From positions 1-54,816 of the forward strand of contig JAGFJA010000045.1 of assembly GCA_024103005.1 (NCBI GenBank): a DNA stretch of 54,816 nucleotides, given 5' to 3'. Position numbers and translations under genes: made by a program. The stretch comes from Saprospiraceae bacterium. GTDB lineage: Bacteria; Bacteroidota; Bacteroidia; Chitinophagales; Saprospiraceae. Shown here one piece after another: positions 1 to 8,852 of the stretch (positions are counted from its first letter, which is position 1; every line of letters starts with the position of its first letter). Under the pieces are notes generated by a model. That model was not told where the DNA came from and did not search any database. It saw only the letters and a list, made by a program, of their open reading frames with translations.

Positions 1-449
1 TCTTATAGTATTTTAAACATCCCTTGTCATTTAATAATTAGTTTGTGTTAATTATTTCTGTATAAATTTTTAAAGTTAATAAAAAATTTATTTCCGTAAA
101 TATTTTTGAAATTTTTGGGGAAGTGCAAAAAATTTCCAGAATAACTTTTCAACTTTCACAGTTTATGAAATACTACTATTCCGACTTAACAATTATTAAT
201 AAACCCTATTTAATTTACCATTTTCTTTCGGATTAATAAATATGAAATCCGCTGCCTTTGTTTTTAATACCCCTTTTGATGGCTTCTGTTCCAAACAGAA
301 TTAAAGTTTATCAACAAAGACATTCTCTTGATATTAATCACTACCGTAAAATGCGATATTCTTAATTGTCTTAAACCTAAAAGATACTTCTTTGCTCAGT
401 CAGTTTTTCATGAAAAATACAGTTGGAAGCCTATCTCCTATAACTCCCG
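1..449. other. AT-rich intergenic region, no gene seen
   Basis: Very AT-rich DNA with frequent stops in all frames. No RNA gene, repeat or promoter can be supported. It lies 3' of the broken Rpn gene, and the gene to its left is outside the window. Confidence 0.5.
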
Positions 450-566
450 TTACTTTAGAGGCCGGACTAACTCCCTGACTTTTTCCTCTGTCAACCCTGT
501 AATATTAGCTATCAAGGAAATAGGCAAATTATTTTCCAGGCATTTCTGGATGACTTCTTGCACTTT

Positions 567-650
567 TTCTTCAATGCCTTTTTCAATGCCTTTTTCAATG
601 CCTTTTTCAATGCCTTGCTCAATACCTTTCTGTATTCCTATTTCTATTCC
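567..650 (-). repeat. 12-bp tandem repeat encoding GIEKG-type tail
   Basis: Seven 12-bp units lie end to end. Three are exact copies of TTTTTCAATGCC on the plus strand and the rest are degenerate. Read on the minus strand they encode the tetrapeptide repeat GIEK/GIEQ/GIQK of the Rpn C-terminus. In-frame 12-bp units can be gained or lost without breaking the frame. Confidence 0.85.
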
Positions 651-738
651 CTCTTGTTTAAAAATTTCAGCTAATGACATAACTTCTGATTTTATAGTTT
701 CAGGAAATTCTGTTACAAATGTAGTAAATGCCTCCTTA

Positions 739-766
739 TTTAAAGGGACATATTTAAAGGGACATA
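739..766. repeat. 14-bp tandem duplication causing a frameshift
   Basis: TTTAAAGGGACATA occurs twice back to back inside the Rpn gene. Since 14 is not a multiple of three, the duplication shifts the frame. Deleting one copy joins the two parts of the protein exactly, so this is a simple slippage or duplication mutation. Confidence 0.85.
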
Positions 767-1701
767 TTTAAAAGGATAAACGAATAATATCTCCAGGTAG
801 TTCCCATAAACATCTTCTTTAAATCCTGAAAATGCCCGAGCGAAGTCATGTCCACTTATCCTTTCCAAAACATGAAGAATCTATATTCTTATGGCGGTTA
901 ACAACAATGAATTGTCCAACCTTTCTAACTCTTCAGACCCCATCTTCTTAAGGTCAATGAATACTTGATCATATTCAGGCACTAATGAATGAAAGTCTTT
1001 GGGCAGGTGTATGAATAAAGATGCATTCTTGTTCGTTTTCCACTTCTCCTTGCCATGATAGTAAATAACAGGGATAATTAGTTTTAACCTCTTTTGATTC
1101 CTTTTGAAAGACTTTAACTGATGCCGATAACCGGCTGCCAAATACTCCATAATCTGAAATCCCACATATCGGTCCTTGTGTGATTTAAGTTCCAATAAAA
1201 CCGATACCTGAACCTGGTCATCTGTTTCCTTCAAAGGAATGTCGAAGACCATATCGGCAAATCGTTCTTTCAATGTATCTGAGATATAGGATTTGTTGGC
1301 ATAGGTAAAGGCGGTTAAATTGAGATGGGAAGTAATCGCTTCCGGAAGAAATCCATTCAGAAAACTTATAGCAGCTCCTCTGTCAGAGAGGATACTTTTC
1401 ATAAATGTGTCATGAGAAATGTTGGTGATGGATGATTTAGCCATTTTGAATCGTTTTTGAAGATAATAATAGGTATTTTTCCAAAAATCCAGGCTACTTG
1501 GGCAAAAAAAATATAAACTTCTTTCTTTAAATACTAAATCAAATTACCTATGGAGGATGGTTTCAAACATTGCCGGTCGAAATATAGCTTAAGATTCTAT
1601 AAAATCATTTTCAATATTATTATCTATTGACTTGACTTTCATCAGAATCCCATATATTTACACCATTAGGACCATTTCCTTTGACAAAATACTTTTAAGC
1701 T

Positions 1702-3891
1702 TTGAAGAATAATATATTACCATTTTTTCCCCTGTTTTCACTGTTTATTTTCCTGCAAAATATCGCTCTTTGCCAGAAATCAGCTCCGACTGACTATGTA
1801 AATCCCTTCATCGGCACTGCAGCTCACGGTCATGTCTTTCTGGGGGCAAATGTCCCTTTCGGCATGATTCAGGCCGGACCAAACAATATTCTGAAGGGCT
1901 GGGATTGGTGCAGCGGATACCATTTTTCAAGCAAAGAAATCCTTGGTTTTTCACATCTACATCTAAGCGGTACGGGCATCGGCGACTGGGGAGATATTTT
2001 GTTGCTACCGGCATCTGACAGTGTCATAATCAGTGCTGCAAAGAAGGATGATCTGAGTGATGGTTATGGCTCTCCTTACAGCCATCAAAATGAACAATGT
2101 TCTCCGGGCTACTATAAGGTTTATTTGGACCGTTATCACAACACGACCGAAATAACAACGACCAGCCGGACAGCAATGCACCGATACCATTATGAAAAAG
2201 GAGTGCAGAATCCGCACATCCTGGTTGACCTCAGATTCGGGATTGGCTGGGATGCCCCCACATCTACGTCCATTAAAAGGCTGGATGATTCGACCTTAGT
2301 CGGTTATCGATTTTCCAAGGGTTGGGCTAAAGATCAGAGAGTTTATTTTGCCATCCGTCTGAAAGACCATTCGACCCGAACTATATTCTTCTCTGACGAC
2401 ACTCCCAATAAAGACACTTTTGCCTGTGCTCTTTTCCCCAATCTCACGTCCGATGGTGAAGTCAAACTAAAAGTGGCGCTTTCACCTGTCAGTTACCAAA
2501 ATGCCATCCTCAATCTAAATAGGGAGATGCCCGGCTGGGATTTCGAATATTATCACAATGCAGCTGTGAGAAAATGGAATAATGAGCTTTCAGTAATAGA
2601 CTACCAGGCAAATGATAAACTGAAAACAATTTTTTATACTGCTCTGTATCACAGCTTCTTCTTTCCATCTGTATTCGATGATGTCAATGGTGAATACCGT
2701 GGCAGCGACCTGAAGATACACCAGGGCAAGGCGGGAACCAACTTTACTGTCTTTTCTCTCTGGGATACATACCGTGCCCAACATCCTATGCTGACCTTGC
2801 TCAAACCCAACATGGTCAAAAATTTGGTAAGATCAATGCTGAATATTTATAAAGAACAAGGTAAGCTTCCCGTATGGCATCTTTCAGGCAATGAAACCAA
2901 CACCATGGTAGGTTATAGTGCTGTTCCTGTCGTGGTAGATGCTTGGAATAAAGGCATAGCCGGATCCGATTCGGGTTTGATATATCAGGCAATCAAACAA
3001 TCATCTATGCAAAAAAACAATGGAATAGCTTACTTACATAATCTTGGTTACATACCAGCAGATTCTGTTGTGGAATCTGTTGCCAAAGCCCTTGAATATG
3101 CCATCTCAGACGGATGCATCGCGCTGATGGCAGACAAGGTTGGAACAAGTGTCGAAAATGACTATTATACACAAAGAAGTAAATTGTACCGATTGTATTT
3201 CGATAAAGAAAATCGCTTTATGCGTGGAAGAATGGCCAATGGTGACTGGCGCTCGCCCTTCAACCCTTTTGAAGCCAGACACAGGGTCAATGACTACTGC
3301 GAGGGCAACGCATGGCAATATACGTGGCTTGTCCCACAAGATGTGGACGGACTGATTGATTTAATGGGGGGTAAAGAAAAATTTGCGGTTAAATTAGATT
3401 CTTTTTTTATAGCCACCGGAGATATGGGAGCCGAAGCCAGCCCCGATATTTCCGGGCTCATAGGCCAATACGCACATGGCAATGAACCAGGACACCATAT
3501 CCCTTACCTATATAATTATGTCGATCAACCCAAAAAAACACAAAAACTCGTACGCCGAATCATGGATGAGATGTACACCGATAAACCGGAAGGCCTCTGT
3601 GGCAATGAAGATGTCGGTCAGATGAGTGCCTGGTACATTTTGTCAGCCCTTGGATTTTATCAGGTACATCCGTCGGATGGCATCTTCCAGATTGGTTCGC
3701 CCAGGATGGACAGTGCCCGAATCAATCTGCCGGGAGGTAAAAATTTCTCCATCCGGGTCAAAAGAAGCAAAGCTACCGATTGTGTCATTTATTCAATTAA
3801 ACTCAATGGGAAGAGCTATCCATTCACTTCTATTCCTTATTCAGAAATAATGAAAGGTGGTGTGATGGAGATACAGATGAAGGGAGATTGA
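1702..3891 (+). CDS. GH92 family alpha-mannosidase, secreted
   Basis: Glycoside hydrolase family 92 enzymes are calcium-dependent exo-alpha-mannosidases that trim mannans or N-glycans. The TTG start is followed by a signal peptide (about residues 1-24, hydrophobic FPLFSLFIFLQ, then ALCQ). Family motifs are in order: DYVNPFIGT and VPFGMIQAGPN near the N-terminus, GFSHLHLSGTG, then GNEPGHHIPYLYNY near residue 593 and CGNEDVGQMSAWYI near 634, which carry the acidic active-site and calcium residues. At 729 residues the length is normal for the family. It stands alone, without susC/susD, a sensor or other glycosidases beside it, so it is not part of a visible polysaccharide utilisation locus. The linkage cleaved cannot be read from the sequence. 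Confidence 0.93.
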   Translation: MKNNILPFFPLFSLFIFLQNIALCQKSAPTDYVNPFIGTAAHGHVFLGANVPFGMIQAGPNNILKGWDWCSGYHFSSKEILGFSHLHLSGTGIGDWGDILLLPASDSVIISAAKKDDLSDGYGSPYSHQNEQCSPGYYKVYLDRYHNTTEITTTSRTAMHRYHYEKGVQNPHILVDLRFGIGWDAPTSTSIKRLDDSTLVGYRFSKGWAKDQRVYFAIRLKDHSTRTIFFSDDTPNKDTFACALFPNLTSDGEVKLKVALSPVSYQNAILNLNREMPGWDFEYYHNAAVRKWNNELSVIDYQANDKLKTIFYTALYHSFFFPSVFDDVNGEYRGSDLKIHQGKAGTNFTVFSLWDTYRAQHPMLTLLKPNMVKNLVRSMLNIYKEQGKLPVWHLSGNETNTMVGYSAVPVVVDAWNKGIAGSDSGLIYQAIKQSSMQKNNGIAYLHNLGYIPADSVVESVAKALEYAISDGCIALMADKVGTSVENDYYTQRSKLYRLYFDKENRFMRGRMANGDWRSPFNPFEARHRVNDYCEGNAWQYTWLVPQDVDGLIDLMGGKEKFAVKLDSFFIATGDMGAEASPDISGLIGQYAHGNEPGHHIPYLYNYVDQPKKTQKLVRRIMDEMYTDKPEGLCGNEDVGQMSAWYILSALGFYQVHPSDGIFQIGSPRMDSARINLPGGKNFSIRVKRSKATDCVIYSIKLNGKSYPFTSIPYSEIMKGGVMEIQMKGD

Positions 3892-4490
3892 TCTTTCCTA
3901 AAATTTAACTTGCAAAATGTGTTATTGGCGATAAATCAATTCATTTTTAATCTTCGTTTTCCTTAACAGGTAAATTATCATATAATCTTTGTTTAACTTC
4001 TGGATTAATATTAAATCATGTTTCAATTATTAGCTATTTAACACAGAATTTTAATGTTTTAATCAAAAATATTTTATTATAAAAGTAAATTATTATTTGC
4101 CTTTACCAAAAGTAGTTAAATATTCTAGAGGTGTTCACAACTATATCGCATTCTGCTATAGAAAGTTAGTTTCCGCTATCTCAAAAAGATTCGCAAGTAA
4201 AAATGTGTCATAAAACTAAAAAAGAACCATTATTTTCCGGAATTACAGTAGTCAGGAAATGAGTATAGGCTCGAAAAGAAAATTCTTAAAGATGGCGGAA
4301 TTAAAAGGTAAACAATGACAAAGAACAACAATATTTATATGACAGACGAAAGGGCCGACAGCGGAGTTTGACATGCTGGTTTCATTTTCTATTTCAGGCC
4401 AATTAAACACTTTGAGGTGATTAAAACATCCTTTTTCATAAAATTTCCTTAGTCCAACCTGATTCCGACATTTGATTTCAAAAATATTTT

Positions 4491-4508
4491 AACTAACAAA
4501 TGTTCGTT
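4491..4508. promoter_or_regulatory. Putative TetR operator O1 at the paaE promoter
   Basis: AACTAACAAATGTTCGTT is an imperfect palindrome of form AACNNACAWWTGTNNGTT. It matches the reverse complement of a second site before paaA at 16 of 18 positions. It sits directly upstream of the paaE -7 box, covering the -33 region, where a bound repressor would block RNA polymerase. The gene for a TetR-family protein lies between the two sites, which makes it the likely ligand. Confidence 0.6.
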
Positions 4509-4521
4509 CGTCTAAAATGAC

Positions 4522-4529
4522 TAAATTTG
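4522..4529 (+). promoter_or_regulatory. Bacteroidota -7 promoter element for paaE
   Basis: TAAATTTG fits the Bacteroidota consensus TAnnTTTG. Transcription would begin only about 10-15 nt before the GTG start of paaE, giving a very short leader. The -33 element is weak and overlapped by the palindrome. Confidence 0.5.
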
Positions 4530-4546
4530 CAAAAATTTGAAAGTAA

Positions 4547-5617
4547 GTGACACAACAATTTTATTCCTTAGAAGTCAATTATCTTGAAAGGCAGACAGAA
4601 GACAGCATCATAATAGGTTTTAATACAGACAATGCACCGGCTCATGTTTTTGACTTTAAAGCAGGGCAGAATATTTCCATCAGGTTGTTTAAAAATGGGA
4701 AGGATTTGAGGCGAACTTACAGTATTTGTTCGGCACCGTCAGACAATTGCATTCATATTGGCGTAAGAGCAATTAAAGATGGTATATTTACAGATATAGC
4801 ATTCAATCATTTAAAATTAGGTGACAAGCTGGACATACTGCCCCCGGTGGGCAACTTCCACATAAAGGGTAAGACATCAGCCAACAATCAATACATCTTT
4901 TTTGCAACCGGAAGTGGTATCACACCCATCATTTCGATGATTAAAGATATTCTGGAGAATGATAATCAAGCGAAATGTACTTTGTTTTACAGCAACCGTA
5001 ACATAGCCTCCATGATGTTTCGGGAAGAATTAGATGGAATCAAAAACACCCATCTCGACAGACTGCAGATTATTTATGTGTTCAGTCGGGAGCATCTGGA
5101 TGCCGACCTCTTTTATGGGCGCATGACTGCTGAAAAGAGTAAGATATTATTGCAAACCTTTGTCCCCGATTTCAACGGTTCGCAATTTTTTATCTGCGGA
5201 CCCCAGGATCAGACACTTTCCATCAAGGAAATGTTGACCAAGGAGCTGCATATACCCTCTGCCCAGGTCCATTTCGAGCTATTTCATACAGGCAGTACAC
5301 CGGTACACTCTGATACTGAAGAATCTGATTTTACAGGGACTGCCGAGGTTACTGTGCGCATAGACGGCAAAGAGACGTCCTTTCATCTGGAATATGACAA
5401 AATGAGTATCCTGGAAGCCGGCATCAAACAAGGGCTTGATCTGCCTTATTCCTGCAAAGGAGGTGTCTGTTGTACTTGTCGTGCTCATCTGACAGAAGGA
5501 AAGGTTCACATGGATCAAAACTATGCATTAGAAGATGATGAAGTGGAAGAGGGTTTTATCCTTACCTGTCAGTCCCATCCCCGCTCCGGGAAATTATTCG
5601 TGGATTATGACTATTGA
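4547..5617 (+). CDS. paaE: Phenylacetyl-CoA 1,2-epoxidase reductase subunit PaaE
   Basis: PaaE passes electrons from NAD(P)H to the di-iron PaaAC oxygenase that epoxidises the ring of phenylacetyl-CoA. The N-terminal FAD domain shows RRTYSICS (55-62). The nucleotide-binding domain shows GSGITPIISM (122-131). The C-terminal plant-type 2Fe-2S ferredoxin domain has Cys303, Cys308, Cys311 and Cys341 in CKGGVCCTC and LTCQS. The length of 356 residues matches the family. GTG is taken as the start because it lies just behind the promoter and gives the usual N-terminus. It is the first gene of the locus and is separated from paaA by tetR. Confidence 0.95.
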   Translation: MTQQFYSLEVNYLERQTEDSIIIGFNTDNAPAHVFDFKAGQNISIRLFKNGKDLRRTYSICSAPSDNCIHIGVRAIKDGIFTDIAFNHLKLGDKLDILPPVGNFHIKGKTSANNQYIFFATGSGITPIISMIKDILENDNQAKCTLFYSNRNIASMMFREELDGIKNTHLDRLQIIYVFSREHLDADLFYGRMTAEKSKILLQTFVPDFNGSQFFICGPQDQTLSIKEMLTKELHIPSAQVHFELFHTGSTPVHSDTEESDFTGTAEVTVRIDGKETSFHLEYDKMSILEAGIKQGLDLPYSCKGGVCCTCRAHLTEGKVHMDQNYALEDDEVEEGFILTCQSHPRSGKLFVDYDY

Positions 5618-5621
5618 CATC

Positions 5622-6224
5622 ATGAAGACAGTAGAATTCAGCAGAAGGGATCATATCCTGAAGGAAGCAGCCGGAATCATCCGCACACAAGGATATGCCG
5701 GTGCCAGTATGCGGGATATTGCAAATGCTGTCGGAATCGAGGTAAGCAGTCTTTACAATCATATCAAGTCAAAACATGATATACTTGCATCCATCTGTTT
5801 TTCCATAGGAGAAGAATATATACAAGGACTCGATGCCATCCTTAGCAATACGCTGGATTGTCGTCAAAAAATCGAAGCCATCATCTCTCTTCATATATCA
5901 CTTGCTGCCGCACATAAGGACAGTATGCAGGTGTTTGAAGAGGAATGGAAACACCTTCGCGATGATGATTTATCTAGATTCAGGTCCATGCGAGCATATT
6001 ATGAGCGTCAGTTGCTCGGCTTTTTCGCTGAAAATATCCAAGCCGGACACTTAAGAGAGAGCAGCCCTGAGATAGCTTTATACACCTTCCTCTCATCATT
6101 AAAATGGCTCAACTTCTATTTTAAGGACAACAAGAAAAAAAATGCAGATATTATCCGTCATCATTTGGTTCAAATCCTTTGTGATGGCCTTATCAAGGAA
6201 ACAAAACGAACAATTGTAAGTTAA
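5622..6224 (+). CDS. TetR/AcrR-family regulator of the paa locus
   Basis: A 200-residue TetR-type protein. The N-terminal helix-turn-helix lies near residues 30-48 ([19 protein letters not shown]), and the C-terminal ligand domain is divergent, as usual. The start chosen is the ATG 4 nt after the paaE stop; an ATG 15 nt upstream, overlapping paaE, would also be possible. Proteins of this type in paa clusters (PaaR-like) usually respond to phenylacetyl-CoA, which is an inference here. Its own last codons contain the second putative operator, so it may control paaE, itself and paaABCD together. Confidence 0.9.
   Translation: MKTVEFSRRDHILKEAAGIIRTQGYAGASMRDIANAVGIEVSSLYNHIKSKHDILASICFSIGEEYIQGLDAILSNTLDCRQKIEAIISLHISLAAAHKDSMQVFEEEWKHLRDDDLSRFRSMRAYYERQLLGFFAENIQAGHLRESSPEIALYTFLSSLKWLNFYFKDNKKKNADIIRHHLVQILCDGLIKETKRTIVS
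6205..6222. promoter_or_regulatory. Putative TetR operator O2 before paaA
   Basis: AACGAACAATTGTAAGTT covers the last codons of tetR and ends 19 nt before the paaA start. Its core ACAATTGT is a perfect palindrome, and its reverse complement matches O1 at 16 of 18 positions. The position suggests a second regulated promoter, or a roadblock, in front of paaABCD. No clear TAnnTTTG box was found here. Confidence 0.55.
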
Positions 6225-6241
6225 TTAATAAAAAACATATC

Positions 6242-7168
6242 ATGTCAGCAGCTGCATCAGAAAGAAATTTTGAAGAAAGAATTGCAAGGGACGAAAAGAT
6301 AGAACCGAATGATTTCATGCCGGACACCTATCGCCATACTCTTATCAGGCAAATTTCACAGCATGCTCATTCAGAGATTGTCGGGATGTTGCCGGAGGGT
6401 AACTGGATTACCCGGGCTCCTACATTGAAACGCAAGGCTATTCTACTGGCAAAGGTTCAGGATGAAGCGGGTCACGGGCTCTATCTTTACAGTGCCTGCG
6501 AGACACTTGGCGTGGACAGAGACCGGCTTTATGAAGAGCTGCATAGTGGAAAGGCCAAATACTCAAGTATCTTCAACTATCCTTCACTGACATGGGCAGA
6601 CATGGGAGCAATAGGCTGGCTGGTGGACGGAGCTGCCATCATGAATCAGGTGCCGCTCTGTCGTACTTCTTACGGCCCTTATGCAAGAGCGATGGTAAGG
6701 ATATGTAAGGAAGAGTCTTTTCACCAGCGACAAGGATATGATATACTCTTATCCTTGTGCAGGGGTTCTGCTGAACAGAAAGCTATGGCGCAAGATGCGC
6801 TCAACCGGTGGTGGTGGCCATCACTTATGATGTTCGGGCCGACAGACAAGGATTCCACACATACCGAACAAAGCATGAGATGGAAAATAAAGCGATTTAC
6901 CAATGATGAGTTGAGACAGCGATTTGTCGATATGACCAAACCTCAGGCTGACTTGCTCGGCTTGACCATTCCCGATCCTGATTTAAAGTGGAATGAGGAA
7001 AAACAAGGCTATGATTTCGGAGAAATAAACTGGGATGAGTTCTGGCAGGTAGTCAAGGGTAATGGCCCATGTAACTTTGAGCGAATCGAAGCCCGAAAAA
7101 AAGCGTGGGAAGACGGCGCCTGGGTGAGAGAAGCTGCCTCTGAATACGCCAGAAAATATTCATCTTAA
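6242..7168 (+). CDS. paaA: Phenylacetyl-CoA 1,2-epoxidase catalytic subunit PaaA
   Basis: The ferritin-like di-iron subunit that inserts oxygen into phenylacetyl-CoA. Probable iron ligands are visible: Glu45 (HAHSEIVGM), Glu75 and His78 ([12 protein letters not shown]), then Glu158 and His161 ([11 protein letters not shown]), with another acidic ligand between. The length of 308 residues is normal. It is followed after 93 nt by paaB and then tightly by paaC and paaD. It works as a complex with PaaC, with PaaB bridging and PaaE donating electrons. Confidence 0.97.
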   Translation: MSAAASERNFEERIARDEKIEPNDFMPDTYRHTLIRQISQHAHSEIVGMLPEGNWITRAPTLKRKAILLAKVQDEAGHGLYLYSACETLGVDRDRLYEELHSGKAKYSSIFNYPSLTWADMGAIGWLVDGAAIMNQVPLCRTSYGPYARAMVRICKEESFHQRQGYDILLSLCRGSAEQKAMAQDALNRWWWPSLMMFGPTDKDSTHTEQSMRWKIKRFTNDELRQRFVDMTKPQADLLGLTIPDPDLKWNEEKQGYDFGEINWDEFWQVVKGNGPCNFERIEARKKAWEDGAWVREAASEYARKYSS

Positions 7169-7261
7169 ACAATAAAAAATATCAAGGAAATTAAAAATCA
7201 ACGGATTAAGTTGACCTCAAATACACTCTGGATTAACGTATAAAATTAAAAAAATACCGTC

Positions 7262-7546
7262 ATGAACAGTAACTGGCCTCTTTGGGAAGTATTTATCAGG
7301 AGTAAAAACGGCTTACAGCACAAGCATGTAGGCAGCCTCCATGCACCGGACGCGAAAATGGCTTTGGAAAATGCCAGAGACGTTTACACCCGCCGACTGG
7401 AAGGCAATAGCATCTGGGTAGTCCCCTCCAACTATATCACCGCATCCGACCCGCAACAGAATGAAGAGTATTTCGAACCTGCGGAGTCAAAAATATACCG
7501 CCACCCTACTTTTTATGAGCTGCCTGATGAAGTTAAACACATGTAA
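7262..7546 (+). CDS. paaB: Phenylacetyl-CoA epoxidase subunit PaaB
   Basis: A small subunit of 94 residues beginning WPLWEVFIRSKNGLQHKHVGSLHA, with the family feature DAKMALENARDVYTRR and IWVVPSNYI. PaaB holds PaaAC heterodimers together in the epoxidase complex and has no cofactor. It sits 9 nt before paaC. The 93-nt gap from paaA carries no recognisable terminator or promoter. Confidence 0.95.
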   Translation: MNSNWPLWEVFIRSKNGLQHKHVGSLHAPDAKMALENARDVYTRRLEGNSIWVVPSNYITASDPQQNEEYFEPAESKIYRHPTFYELPDEVKHM

Positions 7547-7555
7547 TCCATTGTT

Positions 7556-8317
7556 ATGTTAAAAGATCAAAGTCCATATTTCAGATTTCTGGTACAGTTG
7601 GGAGACGATGCCCTGATATTAAGTCAGCGTACTTCCGAATGGTGCGGTCACGGACCTGTCTTGGAGCAGGATATTGCCCTTACCAATATTACACTTGACA
7701 TCCTCGGCCAGGCAAGGTTGTGGTATCAACTTGCAGTCGATCAGACTCAGGATTTCAAGGATGAAGACCAGCTAGCATATACAAGAGACAGCAGAGAAAT
7801 GACCAATATCCTTCTGGTCGAACAGCCAAATGGCCATTGGGGAATGACGGTGATGCGTCAGTACCTGTATGACACCTTCAAGAAGATGTATTATGCACGT
7901 CTTGAGGAATCAGGACAAGCCTCTATCTCCGAGATAGCGCATAAATGCAGGGTCGAAACCACATATCATCACCAATGGAGCAGCGAATGGGTCAGGAGAC
8001 TTGCTTTAGGTACGGATGAAGGGAATGATAAAATGCAACACGCCCTGAATACACTTTGGCGATATCATCAGGAGATTACACAGGACAGCGAAGCCGACAT
8101 AGCAATGTTGAATGAAGGTATTACCGTCACTCCGTCTATGATTCGGGAAGATTATCAACAGGAAATTAAAACTTACCTTGAAAGTTGTGGTCTTTCTATT
8201 CCCGACATTCGCAACGAAATAACCGGAGGAAGAAAAGGCATTCATACAGAACATTTGGGCTATATCCTTGCCGAAATGCAGTACATGCAGAGAGCTTATC
8301 CCAATCTGGAATGGTAA
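7556..8317 (+). CDS. paaC: Phenylacetyl-CoA epoxidase structural subunit PaaC
   Basis: A ferritin-like partner of PaaA with the family motifs GDDALILSQRTSEWCGHGP, then LTNITLDILGQAR and RVETTYHHQWSSEWVRRL. PaaC lacks a working iron site and supports substrate binding and folding of PaaA. The 253 residues match homologues. Its stop lies 2 nt before the paaD start, so the two are translationally linked. Confidence 0.95.
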   Translation: MLKDQSPYFRFLVQLGDDALILSQRTSEWCGHGPVLEQDIALTNITLDILGQARLWYQLAVDQTQDFKDEDQLAYTRDSREMTNILLVEQPNGHWGMTVMRQYLYDTFKKMYYARLEESGQASISEIAHKCRVETTYHHQWSSEWVRRLALGTDEGNDKMQHALNTLWRYHQEITQDSEADIAMLNEGITVTPSMIREDYQQEIKTYLESCGLSIPDIRNEITGGRKGIHTEHLGYILAEMQYMQRAYPNLEW

Positions 8318-8319
8318 GA

Positions 8320-8811
8320 ATGAGTACAACAGACGAAATATTAACCTTATTAAAGTCTGTCTGTGATCCCGAGATTCCCGTATTGACCATCGTAGATTTG
8401 GGAATTATCGAAAGAATAACCATATCGGAAAATGGTCTTTATATAGGCATACTGCCTACATACAACGGCTGTCCGGCTATGGATCTGATACGCATGATGA
8501 TCTATGAGATATGCTATGATGCCGGGTACCGAAACATAAAGATAGAATACCTCAACAGCCCGCACTGGACCACAGATCGGATTAGCAATGAAGGAATGGA
8601 AGCCATTAAACAATACGGAATAGCCGCTCCTTCAGCTTCAACAAGAATAGAACAGCTCATCAGCGGGCAGTCATCCGTGTCGTGTCCGAAATGTCATTCT
8701 TCCCATACGAGATTGATATCCGCCTTTGGTTCGACTGCATGTAAGGCACTAATGCAATGTGAGGACTGCCAAGAACCCTTCGAGTATTTCAAGTGCAATG
8801 GTCTCAGATAG
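8320..8811 (+). CDS. paaD: PaaD, metal/Fe-S assembly factor for the epoxidase
   Basis: The 163-residue product has an N-terminal MIP18/DUF59 domain (CDPEIPVLTIVDLG and YNGCPAMDLI). Its C-terminal Cys-rich zinc-ribbon-like part (CPKCHSSHTR through CEDCQEPFEYFKC) is typical of PaaD. PaaD is thought to mature the metal or Fe-S centre of PaaA or PaaE. The ATG just after the paaC stop gives the standard N-terminus MSTTDEILTLL; longer frames upstream overlap paaC and are not credible. It ends in TAG, so that codon is a normal stop here. The downstream genes of the pathway (paaG, paaZ, paaJ, paaK) are not in the window. Confidence 0.94.
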   Translation: MSTTDEILTLLKSVCDPEIPVLTIVDLGIIERITISENGLYIGILPTYNGCPAMDLIRMMIYEICYDAGYRNIKIEYLNSPHWTTDRISNEGMEAIKQYGIAAPSASTRIEQLISGQSSVSCPKCHSSHTRLISAFGSTACKALMQCEDCQEPFEYFKCNGLR

Positions 8812-8852
8812 CAGATAGAAACTGTCTGAAACCCTCTATAAAAACTTTTCGG

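Larger units (their letters stand above)
450..1444 (-). pseudogene. Rpn/YhgA-family nuclease (transposase_31-like), disrupted
   Basis: The first 187 codons encode the PD-(D/E)XK nuclease domain of the Rpn (recombination-promoting nuclease) family. Visible motifs are HDTFMKSILSD near the start, FADMVFDI, and the catalytic-type LLELKSH followed by GFQIMEYLA. An in-frame TAG at 881-883 follows LTAIRI, but the same frame continues with ILHVLERISGHDF and on to PFKYVPLN. There a 14-bp tandem duplication shifts the frame. Removing one copy restores continuity into NKEAFTTFVTEF and the typical C-terminal tail of GIEKG repeats ending at 450. Family members are about 300 residues, as the repaired product would be. 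Rpn proteins are DNA endonucleases linked to RecA-independent recombination and phage defence. This copy has two lesions and is probably dead, although the nuclease domain alone is still an open frame. Confidence 0.85.
3892..4546. other. 655-bp intergenic region upstream of paaE
   Basis: AT-rich and without a convincing reading frame. Its right end holds the paaE promoter and operator, described separately. Short ATG-led frames in the middle (for example around 4293) stop within a few codons. Nothing else can be supported. Confidence 0.5.

Noticed and set aside
328-771. Plus-strand frame of 147 codons opposite the Rpn gene
   Set aside because: It mirrors the 12-bp repeat of the Rpn tail (FSMPFSMP repeats), and the other strand carries recognisable Rpn sequence.
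881-883. TAG recoded as a sense codon throughout the genome
   Set aside because: paaD, phoH and the CFGKCYL gene end with TAG at expected C-termini, so TAG works as a stop.
5535-5621. Longer N-terminus for the TetR protein
   Set aside because: It overlaps the end of paaE by 83 bp, and the added residues do not belong to the TetR fold.
8185-8319. Longer N-terminus for PaaD
   Set aside because: It lies wholly inside paaC, and the ATG at 8320 gives the standard family start.
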